The notes beneath the pieces were generated by a model. The model was not told the origin of the DNA. It worked only from the letters and a program-made list of their open reading frames with translations, and made no database searches. Both the position numbers and the translations under genes were made by a program. From Rhizobium sp. SL86 (GTDB lineage Bacteria > Pseudomonadota > Alphaproteobacteria > Rhizobiales > Rhizobiaceae), in assembly GCF_026672545.1 (NCBI RefSeq), contig NZ_JAPPRJ010000008.1, positions 248,001 to 312,000 on the forward strand: 64,000 bases of DNA, given 5' to 3'. Positions 25,966 to 34,209 of this stretch are shown piece by piece (the first letter of the stretch is position 1; each line of letters opens with the position of its first letter).

Positions 25966-28155
25966 ATGGTAACCATCATCGAAGACGACGGCTCGGAGGT
26001 CTACGAGACCCGTGGCGGCATTTCCGTCAGCCGCAAGCGCAGGCCGACCCCTTACGCCAATGCCGTGTCCAGCTACGTGGACAAACTGGACGAACGGCGC
26101 GGCGCGGTCTTCTCTTCCAACTACGAATATCCGGGTCGTTATACGCGCTGGGACACGGCCATCGTCGACCCGCCGCTCGGCATCTCTTCCTTTGGCCGCT
26201 CTGTCTGGATCGAGGCTTATAACGGCCGCGGCGAGGTTCTGCTCGAATTCATTGCCGAGCGTTTGTCGAGCGAGCCGGACCTGACGCTGGGGGCACGCTC
26301 CGCGCGCCGCCTCGATCTGTCGGTCAACAAACCCGCCCGCGCCTTTACCGAGGAAGAGCGCTCCAAGATGCCAACGGTGTTTACCGTTTTGCGCGCGATC
26401 GTCGATCTCTTCCATTCCGATGCCGACAGCGCCATCGGGCTCTTTGGCGCCTTCGGTTACGATCTTGCCTTCCAGTTCGATTCGATCGACCTTTCGCTCA
26501 CCCGTCCCGACGATCAGCGCGACATGGTGCTGTTCCTGCCCGACGAAATCCTCGTGGTGGACCACCACGCCGCCAAGGCCTGGATCGACCGCTACGATTT
26601 TGCCCGCGATGGCAAGACGACGGTCGGCAAGTCGGAAGAGATTGCGCCCGAACCCTTCCGCACAACGGACACGATCCCGCCGAAGGGCGATCATCGCCCC
26701 GGCGAATATGCCGAGCTGGTGGTGAAGGCCAAAGAAAGCTTTCGGCGCGGCGACCTGTTCGAGGTCGTGCCCGGCCAAAAGTTCATGGAACGCTGCGATT
26801 CGAAACCCTCGCAGATCTCCAACCGCCTGAAGGCGATCAATCCCTCGCCCTATTCCTTCTTCATCAATCTCGGAAACCAGGAATATCTCGTCGGCGCCTC
26901 GCCGGAAATGTTCGTGCGCGTCTCCGGCCGGCGGATCGAGACCTGCCCGATTTCCGGCACGATCCGCCGCGGCGAGGATGCGATCTCCGATTCGGAACAG
27001 ATCCTGAAGCTGCTCAACTCCAAGAAGGACGAGAGCGAGCTGACCATGTGCTCGGACGTCGATCGCAACGACAAGAGCCGCGTCTGCGAGCCGGGCTCGG
27101 TCAAGGTCATTGGTCGCCGCCAGATCGAGATGTATTCCCGCCTCATCCACACGGTGGACCATATCGAAGGCCGCCTGCGTCCGGACATGGACGCTTTCGA
27201 CGGCTTTCTTTCCCACGCCTGGGCCGTCACCGTCACCGGGGCGCCAAAACTCTGGGCGATGCGTTTCATCGAAAAACACGAAAAGAGCCCGCGTGCCTGG
27301 TATGGCGGCGCGATCGGCATGGTGGGCTTCAACGGCGACATGAATACCGGGCTGACGCTGCGCACGATCCGCATCAAGGACGGCATTGCCGAGGTGCGGG
27401 CCGGCGCAACCCTGCTCAACGACAGCGACCCGCATGAGGAAGAGGCCGAAACCGAACTGAAGGCATCCGCCATGATTGCCGCGATCCGTGATGCCCGCAC
27501 GGGCAATACCGCCAAGATCAGCCGCGACGTACAGACGGTCGGGCAGGGGGTGAAAATCCTGCTGGTCGATCACGAGGACAGCTTTGTTCACACGCTCGCC
27601 AACTACTTCCGCCAGACGGGGGCCGAGGTTTCCACCGTGCGCACGCCGGTGCCGGAAGAGATCTACGACAGGATCAAGCCGGATCTCGTGGTGCTGTCGC
27701 CCGGACCCGGCAATCCGAAGGACTTTGACTGCAAGGCAACCATCAAGGCGGCGCGCGCCAAAAATCTGCCGATCTTCGGTGTGTGCCTCGGCCTGCAGGC
27801 GCTGGCGGAAGCCTATGGCGGGGAGCTTCGGCATCTTGCGGTTCCTATGCATGGCAAGCCGTCGCGCATCCGCGTGCTCGAACCGGGCATCGTGTTTGCC
27901 GGCCTTGGCCGCGAGGTAACGGTCGGCCGTTATCACTCGATCTTTGCCGATCCGGCAACGCTGCACCCCGATTTCATCATCACGGCGGAAAGCGAGGATG
28001 GCACGATCATGGGCATCGAGCACGCCAAGGAACCGATCGCGGCGGTGCAGTTCCATCCCGAATCGATCATGACGCTCGGCGGCGACGCCGGCATGCGGAT
28101 GATCGAAAACGTGGTGGCGAACCTCTCGCGCCGGGCGAAGGAACAGGCGGCGTAA
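25966..28155 (+). CDS. trpE: anthranilate synthase, fused TrpE and TrpG
   Basis: A 729-residue fusion of the chorismate-converting TrpE part (residues 1 to about 515) and the TrpG glutamine amidotransferase part (about 530-729). It makes anthranilate from chorismate and glutamine, the first step to tryptophan. TrpE motifs include CPISGTIRRGEDAISDSEQ, SELTMCSDVDRNDKSRVCEPGSV and TVTGAPKLWAM. TrpG motifs are LLVDHEDSFVHTLANYF, the nucleophile segment GVCLGLQALAEAYGG, and FHPESIMTLGG. This fusion is typical of Rhizobiaceae. ATG 25966 has GAAGAGG upstream. It is controlled by the trpL attenuator. Confidence 0.96.
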   Translation: MVTIIEDDGSEVYETRGGISVSRKRRPTPYANAVSSYVDKLDERRGAVFSSNYEYPGRYTRWDTAIVDPPLGISSFGRSVWIEAYNGRGEVLLEFIAERLSSEPDLTLGARSARRLDLSVNKPARAFTEEERSKMPTVFTVLRAIVDLFHSDADSAIGLFGAFGYDLAFQFDSIDLSLTRPDDQRDMVLFLPDEILVVDHHAAKAWIDRYDFARDGKTTVGKSEEIAPEPFRTTDTIPPKGDHRPGEYAELVVKAKESFRRGDLFEVVPGQKFMERCDSKPSQISNRLKAINPSPYSFFINLGNQEYLVGASPEMFVRVSGRRIETCPISGTIRRGEDAISDSEQILKLLNSKKDESELTMCSDVDRNDKSRVCEPGSVKVIGRRQIEMYSRLIHTVDHIEGRLRPDMDAFDGFLSHAWAVTVTGAPKLWAMRFIEKHEKSPRAWYGGAIGMVGFNGDMNTGLTLRTIRIKDGIAEVRAGATLLNDSDPHEEEAETELKASAMIAAIRDARTGNTAKISRDVQTVGQGVKILLVDHEDSFVHTLANYFRQTGAEVSTVRTPVPEEIYDRIKPDLVVLSPGPGNPKDFDCKATIKAARAKNLPIFGVCLGLQALAEAYGGELRHLAVPMHGKPSRIRVLEPGIVFAGLGREVTVGRYHSIFADPATLHPDFIITAESEDGTIMGIEHAKEPIAAVQFHPESIMTLGGDAGMRMIENVVANLSRRAKEQAA

Positions 28156-28178
28156 AAATCTGCGTCTCGGACTGCCGG

Positions 28179-28212
28179 ACCCTCGCATGCCGCCTGGTGT
28201 GCGAGGGTTTTT
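28179..28212 (+). terminator. terminator of trpE(G)
   Basis: ACCCTCGCA pairs perfectly with TGCGAGGGT, followed by a run of T to 28212. It lies 23 bases after the trpE(G) stop. Confidence 0.8.
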
Positions 28213-28260
28213 GACGGGCATTTTTCTGGAATATCAACGCGGGTGGCATTTGCCGAAACA

Positions 28261-28770
28261 CTAGCGGATTTGCGGCGGGGGTCCCATCAAGGCATCAATA
28301 AAAGGCGCTTTCTGCGCAAGATACTCGCCGATGCCCTCCCGGTTATTGGCCTCCAGCCGAAGCTTCAGATCTTGATATTGCTGCCGAATAGCAGGATCAG
28401 CTCGTAAAAGATCGCGAAAGCGGATCATTCGCTCAATCTGCCAATGACCCATGACGCAGATATGTACTTTATGTGTTCGAATTCCTCCAACATCGCGACG
28501 GAAAAAATGGTGGCCTTCTGAAAGATTGCTTCCACGTACATAGCCCAGATCCCGCATGGCTGCGTCGCGAATTGCCTCGTTTTGATGCTCGGATAATTCA
28601 ACCAGTAGGTCTATTTCAGGTTTCGCCGCAAGATCTGGAACCGCTGTGCTTCCGACATGATGAATCCCGCGAAGTTCCGAATTAAAACATTTTGCAATCC
28701 GCTCTGCTTCGACTGAGAATTGAAAAGGCCATTGGCTGTTGTAGAGAGAGATTTTGCTGGTGAGCGCCAT
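28261..28770 (-). CDS. GrpB family protein (nucleotidyltransferase-like)
   Basis: A 169-residue protein with the GrpB/UPF0157 core: WPFQFSVEAERIAKCFN, IHHVGSTAVPDLAAKPEIDLLVEL (the nucleotidyltransferase-like GSTAV...D.DL motif), LGYVRGSNLSEGHHFFRR, and THKVHICVMGHWQIERMIRFRDLLRADP. Members resemble minimal nucleotidyltransferases, and no reaction is firmly assigned. The start at 28770 has AGGAAAG about nine bases upstream, which fits better than the longer reading to 28803. Base use is AT-richer than most neighbours, as in the adjoining toxin-antitoxin pair, so the 28.2-29.4 kb block may have been acquired together. Confidence 0.85.
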   Translation of the reverse strand: MALTSKISLYNSQWPFQFSVEAERIAKCFNSELRGIHHVGSTAVPDLAAKPEIDLLVELSEHQNEAIRDAAMRDLGYVRGSNLSEGHHFFRRDVGGIRTHKVHICVMGHWQIERMIRFRDLLRADPAIRQQYQDLKLRLEANNREGIGEYLAQKAPFIDALMGPPPQIR

Positions 28771-28818
28771 TGATGTCTTTCCTCGAAATCTGAACAGTCG
28801 CAAACAACAGCAATCGAG

Positions 28819-29112
28819 TCAGTACCCTGCTTCCTTCTGATGCCGAAAGGCCAGAATATAAACCGCGTCCTCTGCCGGCTCGTGACGATAGAGAGCCACA
28901 TAGCCTGTGTCTCCAAAGGCAATCACCAATTCGCGCAGTTCTGGTTTTTCCAGCAGTGGTCTGCCCATATCGGGTGATGTTTCAAGCTGCCGAAATTGAC
29001 GTTTAATCGCCGCCGCCGCCCGCGATGCAGCCTCCGGTGCCTTGGCGGCAAGAAAACGCTGGCAACGTTGTAAGCCTTTGACGCCGCCTTCCGTCACGAT
29101 CAGTCGTGGCAC
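28819..29112 (-). CDS. RelE/ParE-family toxin
   Basis: A 97-residue toxin with the ParE-like pattern LQRCQRFLAAKAPEAASRAAAAIKRQFRQLETSPDMGRPL, REL-VIAFGDTGYVALYRH, and a C-terminal AVYILAFRHQKEAGY. Such toxins either poison gyrase or cleave mRNA at the ribosome; the sequence does not decide which. The gene overlaps the upstream antitoxin by 13 bases on the same strand, the usual coupled arrangement with antitoxin first. Confidence 0.88.
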   Translation of the reverse strand: MPRLIVTEGGVKGLQRCQRFLAAKAPEAASRAAAAIKRQFRQLETSPDMGRPLLEKPELRELVIAFGDTGYVALYRHEPAEDAVYILAFRHQKEAGY

Positions 29113-29372
29113 TCTGGCACCGGCTTCTCGTCGTCGCTGCCCCAGGTGCTGAGCCAGGCGCTGACCTCTTCGCCGGTCAGGTGGCGACCGGTTTGCGTGT
29201 AGGCGGCCCAGGATGCCATGGCTTCCTGTTTGAAACTCTCGCGGGCTTCTTCCCGCTCGACATATTGCTGGATGGCTTCGAGCATGATCCAGTGCGGCGA
29301 GCGGCGACGCTGGCTGGCAAGCTGCTGGACGCGACCCTTCAGCCTGTCGTCAATCTTCAGGGAGGTTGCCAT
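29100..29372 (-). CDS. ribbon-helix-helix antitoxin (ParD/CopG-like)
   Basis: A 90-residue protein whose N-terminus, ATSLKIDDRLKGRVQQLASQRRRSPHWIMLEAIQQYVEREE, is a ribbon-helix-helix DNA-binding domain. The C-terminal part would wrap the toxin. It probably binds the palindrome at 29383-29397, just before its start, and represses the pair. ATG 29372 has GGAG seven bases upstream; a TTG one codon earlier is the alternative. Confidence 0.88.
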   Translation of the reverse strand: MATSLKIDDRLKGRVQQLASQRRRSPHWIMLEAIQQYVEREEARESFKQEAMASWAAYTQTGRHLTGEEVSAWLSTWGSDDEKPVPECHD

Positions 29373-29382
29373 CAAAGCTCCA

Positions 29383-29397
29383 TATTACCGAGTAATA
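29383..29397. promoter_or_regulatory. palindromic operator of the toxin-antitoxin pair
   Basis: TATTAC-CGA-GTAATA is a perfect 6-bp inverted repeat 11 bases before the antitoxin start. A further half-site GGTAAT at 29404-29409 lies upstream. This fits cooperative binding by a ribbon-helix-helix antitoxin. Confidence 0.7.
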
Positions 29398-29489
29398 CCT
29401 GATGGTAATTTAATCCTCTGCCCCACTCGTGTCCATAGCGGGCTCTCGGCGGTTCGAATACCACAACGGCAACTGTGGCTGCCGCTATC

Positions 29490-30056
29490 TCAGCTCGGCA
29501 ATCCAATCAGCTTTTCAAAGTCTTCCCAGGTGTCGTCCATGGCGTAGGGGCCGGTGAAGGGAATGTTGAGGTGGCCGAAGAGCGGCGTCAGCTGCCATTC
29601 GGCGGTTTCCTCGTCCACGTTCGCCACCTGTTGCAGGTACATGACCGAGGCAAGGCCGGTGCGGTCGGCGCCGCTCTTGCAGTGCACGAGGATCGGGCCT
29701 TGCGCATTGCGCAGGAGGCTGACCAGCTCGAAACTTTGTTCCGGGGTCAGCGCCTTGCGGGCGGACATGGGGAAATCGATATGGGTGACGCCATGCGCCT
29801 TCGCCGCAGCCAGTTCGTCCTCATACCATTGCGCGCCGGGTTTTCCGCCACGCAGGTTGATGACCGTGCGGATGTGGTAGGTCTCGATGTAATGATCGAA
29901 ACCCTCCTTGGAAAGCTGAGCGGATCGGTAGAACTGGCCGGGAACCACTTCGTGGAAATTGCCGGTCAGCTGCAGGAAACCGAGATAGGCGCCGAGCAGA
30001 AGCATCGACGCGGCCAGACAGAGGCCGGCGCGCTTTGCGACATGTGATAACTTCAT
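29490..30056 (-). CDS. membrane-anchored dual-specificity/tyrosine phosphatase
   Basis: A 188-residue protein with an N-terminal membrane anchor (residues 9-30, AGLCLAASMLLLGAYLGFL) and a cysteine phosphatase domain. FYRSAQLSKEGFDHYIETYHIRTVINLRGG is the typical N-terminal part, and HCKSGADRT is the P-loop (HCxxGxxR) with catalytic Cys and Arg. The Asp general acid may lie in HIDFPMSARK. The domain would face the periplasm. Substrates are unknown; relatives act on phosphotyrosine, inositol phosphates or lipids. It diverges from the CDF transporter gene across 231 bases that contain a long hairpin. Confidence 0.85.
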   Translation of the reverse strand: MKLSHVAKRAGLCLAASMLLLGAYLGFLQLTGNFHEVVPGQFYRSAQLSKEGFDHYIETYHIRTVINLRGGKPGAQWYEDELAAAKAHGVTHIDFPMSARKALTPEQSFELVSLLRNAQGPILVHCKSGADRTGLASVMYLQQVANVDEETAEWQLTPLFGHLNIPFTGPYAMDDTWEDFEKLIGLPS

Positions 30057-30204
30057 GATGTCCCCCGTCGGACCGAAGCAGATACACCCGGACCTGCTGG
30101 AACATGATCAATTTCCGATCCATGGCAGATTTGTGGCAGGGCGTAAAAGCTTGCCGAAGTGCTTTGACATTCCGGTCAATCCGAGCGATAGACCGCACGA
30201 AACC

Positions 30205-30240
30205 GAAACCGCCGAGCGCTATTATACGCTCGGCGGTTTC
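30205..30240. repeat. perfect 14-bp inverted repeat between divergent genes
   Basis: GAAACCGCCGAGCG and CGCTCGGCGGTTTC pair perfectly around the eight-base loop CTATTATA. The plus strand continues GCCGTTTTC and the minus strand GGTTTCG, so neither side has a good T-run. It lies between divergent starts, which is unusual for a terminator. Confidence 0.8.
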
Positions 30241-30287
30241 GCCGTTTTCAGGCTTTTGCAATTCATTCGCATGCGCACGGAAAGACG

Positions 30288-31199
30288 ATGACCGACGACG
30301 AAAAACAGCTTGTGCAACGCCTTGCCTTATGGGGCATTCCGCTTTCGCTTGGCGTCATGGGCCTCAAGCTTCTGGCCTGGTGGGTCACCGGATCGGTGGC
30401 GCTTCTGTCCGACGGGCTGGAAAGCTTCGTCAACGTTGCGGCGGCCTGTATCGCCTATTTCGTCATTCGCTACGCGCAGCGCCCGGCCGATCACGACCAC
30501 CAGTTCGGCCACCACAAGGCGGAATATATCTCCGCGGTCATCGAAGGCGTGCTGATCGTGATCGCCGCGCTTCTCATCGTCAAGGAGGCCTGGGGCGGGC
30601 TGGTCGCGCCGCGGCTGCCGGAGGCGCCGGTGCTGGGTCTGGCGATCAATGCGGCTGCCGGCGTGATCAATGCCGCCTGGGCGACGCTTCTCATCCGTTA
30701 CGGCACCAGCCATCGTTCGCCGGCATTGAAGGCCGACGGGCAGCACATCATGTCGGATGTCGTCACATCCGCCGGCGTGCTGGTCGGCCTCGTCCTGGCG
30801 CTTGTGACGGGTTATGCCATTCTTGATCCCATTCTCGCCATCATCGTTGGTATCAACATCCTCTACCAGGGCTCCAAGGTGATTTCCCATTCGCTCGGCG
30901 GGCTGATGGACAAGGCGGTGGAGCCGGAAGAGGAAGAGGCGATCCGCGAGGCGATCCGCACACATTCCGCCGGCGCGCTCGGCGCGCATGATCTCAGAAC
31001 CCGGCGGGCCGGGGCTGTCGCCTTCATCGATTTCCATCTGGTGGTGCCGGGCAAAATGCCGGTCGGCGAGGCGCATGCGATCTGCGACCGCTTGGAAGAT
31101 GCGATCAAGGCGGCTATTCCCGGCGCATCACTCGCCATTCATGTGGAGCCCGAGGGCGAACGCCCGCATGGGCTCAAGGTCAAGGTAGAAGGTCAATAG
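30288..31199 (+). CDS. cation diffusion facilitator (CDF) family metal exporter
   Basis: A 303-residue inner-membrane transporter with about six helices and a C-terminal cytoplasmic ferredoxin-like domain. The transport-site residues lie in LLSDGLESFVNVAAA (helix 2) and HIMSDVVTSAGVLVGL (helix 5, HxxxD). A His-rich stretch, HDHQFGHHK, lies between helices 2 and 3. CDF proteins export divalent metals such as Zn, Fe, Mn or Cd against protons; the metal cannot be fixed from sequence. queF follows after two bases and is probably co-transcribed. Confidence 0.9.
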   Translation: MTDDEKQLVQRLALWGIPLSLGVMGLKLLAWWVTGSVALLSDGLESFVNVAAACIAYFVIRYAQRPADHDHQFGHHKAEYISAVIEGVLIVIAALLIVKEAWGGLVAPRLPEAPVLGLAINAAAGVINAAWATLLIRYGTSHRSPALKADGQHIMSDVVTSAGVLVGLVLALVTGYAILDPILAIIVGINILYQGSKVISHSLGGLMDKAVEPEEEEAIREAIRTHSAGALGAHDLRTRRAGAVAFIDFHLVVPGKMPVGEAHAICDRLEDAIKAAIPGASLAIHVEPEGERPHGLKVKVEGQ

Positions 31200-31201
31200 T
31201 C

Positions 31202-31666
31202 ATGAGCATGACGGATGTCAGCGGGCTCTCGCAGCTCGGAAAACAGGTGGAGGCTCCCACCAGCCCGGAAACGGCGGTTCTGGAAAAGGTGCCGAACAGC
31301 AATGCCGGAACCGATTACGTGGTGCGCTTCACCGCGCCGGAATTCACCTCGCTCTGCCCGATGACGGGCCAGCCGGATTTCGCCCATATCGTCATCGACT
31401 ACATTCCGGGCGACTCGCTCGTCGAATCGAAGTCTCTGAAACTGTTCCTTGCATCGTTCCGCAATCACGGCGCCTTCCATGAGGATTGCTCGGTCTATAT
31501 CGCCAAACGACTTGTGGACCTGCTCGCGCCGAAATGGCTCAGGATCGGCGCCTACTGGTATCCGCGTGGCGGCATTCCGATCGATGTCTTCTGGCAGACG
31601 GGAGCCGTGCCGGAGGGTGTCTGGTTGCCGGACCAGGGTGTGCCGACCTATCGCGGCCGCGGCTGA
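31202..31666 (+). CDS. queF: NADPH-dependent preQ0 reductase (7-cyano-7-deazaguanine reductase)
   Basis: A 154-residue T-fold enzyme that reduces 7-cyano-7-deazaguanine to preQ1 with NADPH in queuosine tRNA modification. It has the catalytic segment FTSLCPMTGQPDFAHI (Cys52 forms the thioimide, Asp59 is the proton donor) and the QueF motif VESKSLKLFLASFRNHGAFHE. Length fits the short, single-domain class. It begins two bases after the CDF gene stop. There is no riboswitch in front of it that I can see. Confidence 0.94.
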   Translation: MSMTDVSGLSQLGKQVEAPTSPETAVLEKVPNSNAGTDYVVRFTAPEFTSLCPMTGQPDFAHIVIDYIPGDSLVESKSLKLFLASFRNHGAFHEDCSVYIAKRLVDLLAPKWLRIGAYWYPRGGIPIDVFWQTGAVPEGVWLPDQGVPTYRGRG

Positions 31667-31741
31667 CCGGCCGGATTTCGACAGAGAGCCTTTTGCATCG
31701 CGGGGAAGCCTCAGCTTTCCCGCGATGCCGTTTCTGCCGGC

Positions 31742-32536
31742 TCAGACGAAATCGCCGCTGTCGTCGTTGCCGAAATCGGAGTCGTCGTTCCAGCCGGCAT
31801 CGTTCGTGTCCAGATCGGCCTGCTGCAGACCGTCGTCCGGGTCCAGGTTGGCGCTGGCATTGGTGCCGGTATCGATCTGCGGCGGATCATTGTTGGGATC
31901 GCCGAAATAGTTGTTGATGACGGTTTCCTCGACCGGGGCACTGCCAAAACCTTCGCTGAGCGGCGAACCGAGCCCGAGGCCCGCCATGTGGTGGCCGAAG
32001 ATGCCGCTGAGCGAATTGGCTAGCAGCATGCCGCCGGCAACGCCTGCGGCGGTTCCAAGCGCGCCCGTCAGGAAGCTGCTGCCGGCAGAGGGTGTGGGCA
32101 TGGCCTGCGACCACGGTCCCGTCGGAGCCTGGGGATAGGCGGGTGCCTGCGCATAGCCCTGCGGCTGGCCCCAGGGCGCGCCGCGATTGGTTTGCGGATA
32201 GGCGGGACGCGGCTGTGCGGCGGGTGCTGCGCGCGGCGGCTGGCTGGAGCCAAAGATCGAGCTGAGGAAACCGCGTTCTTCCGGCTGCGGCGCGGGTTTT
32301 GCCAGGTTATCTTCCAGTTCGCGGACCCGGTTTTCGAGATCGTTGATGTGTTTGGAGGCGGCTTCGAGCCCCTTTTCCTGCACGATGACGGCCTGCGCCA
32401 GATAATAGGGCGCGGCCGGTTCGGCGCGCACCGCATCGGCAATCAGCCGTTCGGCGTCGGCATCGCGCGGGGTGCCTGCGGCGGTGCGAATACGGTCGAA
32501 CAGGGCGGTCAAAAGCTGGCGTTCTTCCGGTGACAT
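31742..32536 (-). CDS. DUF2076 family protein
   Basis: A 264-residue protein with the DUF2076 N-terminus (SPEERQLLTALFDRIRTAAGTPRDADAERLI, then APYYLAQAVIVQEKGLEAASKHINDLENRVRELE), a coiled-coil-like helix, and a Pro/Gln/Tyr-rich linker. A hydrophobic glycine-rich segment follows (SFLTGALGTAAGVAGGMLLANSL, about 165-187), and the tail is very acidic (DDGLQQADLDTNDAGWNDDSDFGNDDSGD). Function is unknown; relatives are thought to be periplasmic or envelope-associated. The start at 32536 has GGAG upstream. Confidence 0.87.
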   Translation of the reverse strand: MSPEERQLLTALFDRIRTAAGTPRDADAERLIADAVRAEPAAPYYLAQAVIVQEKGLEAASKHINDLENRVRELEDNLAKPAPQPEERGFLSSIFGSSQPPRAAPAAQPRPAYPQTNRGAPWGQPQGYAQAPAYPQAPTGPWSQAMPTPSAGSSFLTGALGTAAGVAGGMLLANSLSGIFGHHMAGLGLGSPLSEGFGSAPVEETVINNYFGDPNNDPPQIDTGTNASANLDPDDGLQQADLDTNDAGWNDDSDFGNDDSGDFV

Positions 32537-32689
32537 CGGGTCTCTCCTTCGCTCAAAGGCTCTTTGCCTGAGCCATGAAAAAGAAATGGGGCCGGATTCG
32601 GTCCGTGTCACCGGGGTTCTGCCTTAATTCTTGGTAAGGCAGGCGAAGGAGGGAGGGGAGGGCGCAGAAGCGCCCACCCGATGGTGTTG

Positions 32690-33280
32690 TCAGCCGCCGA
32701 AGGCAAACGAGAGGCCGGCCAGTGCGGCAAGCCCACCGAGCATGCGCGGCACGACCGGTGCCGTGCGGCTGACCAGCAGGCCGAGCACCAGACCGGCGGC
32801 ATGCAGGAGGGCGGTTGCCGCAATGAAACCGAGGCCGAAGGCCCAGGCACCGGCCTCACCCAGTTCGGCGCCATGCGCATGGCCGTGGAACAGCGCAAAG
32901 ACCGCAACAACGGCGGCCGATGCTGCGACCGGCAGGCGGACCGCAAGACCGACCAGCAGGCCAAGGCCGATGACGGAGGCGAGGATCGCCGGCTCGACGA
33001 AGGGCAGGTGGATGCCGAACACCGCCAGCGCGAAACCGAACGCCATGGTGGCGACAAAGGCGGCGGGAACGGCAAAGAGCGCGGCACGGCGGCCGGGCGT
33101 TGCGGCAATCTGCGCGGCCCACAGACCGACGGCGACCATGGCGAGAACGTGATCGGCACCGAAGACCGGATGCGAGAGGCCGGCGGCAAAGGAACCGTGG
33201 GCCAGCGGATCGAGATGAGCGAAAGCCGGAGCGGCGGCGGCGGCAAACAGGCCGGCGGTGAAAGAAAGACGTTTCAACAT
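32690..33280 (-). CDS. HupE/UreJ family metal transporter
   Basis: A 196-residue membrane protein with a signal-like N-terminus (ending APAFA) and about six helices. The HupE/UreJ signature is HPVFGADHVLAMVAVGLWAAQ near residue 37 and FALFHGHAHGAELG near residue 128. These His-rich motifs in the helices are thought to carry nickel. Such proteins import nickel, or sometimes cobalt, for hydrogenase or urease. No urease or hydrogenase genes adjoin it. The start at 33280 leaves a sensible signal peptide; the longer reading to 33328 does not. Confidence 0.9.
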   Translation of the reverse strand: MLKRLSFTAGLFAAAAAPAFAHLDPLAHGSFAAGLSHPVFGADHVLAMVAVGLWAAQIAATPGRRAALFAVPAAFVATMAFGFALAVFGIHLPFVEPAILASVIGLGLLVGLAVRLPVAASAAVVAVFALFHGHAHGAELGEAGAWAFGLGFIAATALLHAAGLVLGLLVSRTAPVVPRMLGGLAALAGLSFAFGG

Positions 33281-33500
33281 AAAGGGTTCCCCTGACAATC
33301 GGCAGCGGCAGGCAGGGTCCTGCTGCACTGCGTCAGGCGCAAGATTAGGCAGTGCCCAAAAATCTGTCCATCCGCAAAATGACGGTGATTGGATTCACCT
33401 TGCCGGAAGTTCAGGCCGGCTCTTGCCGTTTCGCTCATTGTCTTGCGCGCCCGAACGCATTATGTCCGGTGACATGCACATCCACATTGGAGATCGCTCT

Positions 33501-34088
33501 ATGCTTGATGAGAATGACGACGACAAGACGAAGGAATTGCCACTGGGGAAGGAAACGGAGGCGAACCTCTTCAAGTCGCGTTCGATCTTCATCTATGGCG
33601 GCATTACCCAGGAACTGGCGCAGAAGGTCTGCACCCAGCTCGTCGCGCTTGCCGCGGCCTCCGATGAGGATATCCGCATCTACGTGAATTCGCCGGGCGG
33701 CCATGTCGAATCGGGTGACTCGATCCACGACATGATCAAGTTCATCAAGCCGAAGGTCTGGATCATCGGCACCGGTTGGGTCGCGTCCGCCGGCGCGCTG
33801 ATCTACGTCTCCGTGCCGAAGGAGCGTCGTATCTGCTTGCCGAACACCCGCTTCCTGCTGCACCAACCGTCCGGTGGCACGCGCGGCATGGCGTCCGACA
33901 TCGAGATCCAGGCCCGCGAAATCATCAAGATGAACCAGCGCCTGATCAAGATCTTCTCCAAGGCCACCGGCCAGACGGAAGAGAAGATCGCCAAGGACAT
34001 CGACCGCGATTACTGGCTGTCGGCAGAAGATGCCGTCTCCTACGGTCTGGTTTCGAAGATCGTCGAAAGCCAGTCCGAAATCGGCTGA
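33501..34088 (+). CDS. ClpP-family protease subunit (paralogue)
   Basis: A 195-residue serine protease of the ClpP fold. Catalytic residues read as Ser96 (GWVASAGAL), His121 (LLHQPSGG) and Asp170 (IDRDYWLSAEDAVSYGLV), so the triad is complete. The N-terminus, LDENDDDKTKELPL, is acidic and differs from the usual ClpP axial loop, and the active-site strand is GWVASAG rather than GQAASMG. It is a second-type ClpP and is not next to clpX, tig or lon. ATG 33501 has TTGGAG upstream; upstream ATGs lack one. Confidence 0.88.
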   Translation: MLDENDDDKTKELPLGKETEANLFKSRSIFIYGGITQELAQKVCTQLVALAAASDEDIRIYVNSPGGHVESGDSIHDMIKFIKPKVWIIGTGWVASAGALIYVSVPKERRICLPNTRFLLHQPSGGTRGMASDIEIQAREIIKMNQRLIKIFSKATGQTEEKIAKDIDRDYWLSAEDAVSYGLVSKIVESQSEIG

Positions 34089-34209
34089 TCGTTTCGGCCA
34101 TCGTTGCGACATTTGCCCCGTCGGAAACATCCGGCGGGGTTTTCCGTATCCATCTCCGACGCAAGGCGCGTGTCCTGCGTCGGCGGCACGTCCAGAACCG
34201 GTGCATCAC

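Noticed and set aside
25858..28221. 787-codon minus-strand ORF opposite trpE(G)
   Set aside because: Shadow ORF; the plus strand carries the full anthranilate synthase fusion.
30205..30240. Interpretation of the 14-bp hairpin as an ordinary terminator
   Set aside because: It sits between divergent starts and lacks a T-run on either side, so it is listed as a repeat of unknown function.
29821..30261. 146-codon minus-strand ORF upstream of the phosphatase gene
   Set aside because: It overlaps the phosphatase N-terminus in another frame and runs through the perfect hairpin at 30205-30240. No domain or ribosome binding site supports it.
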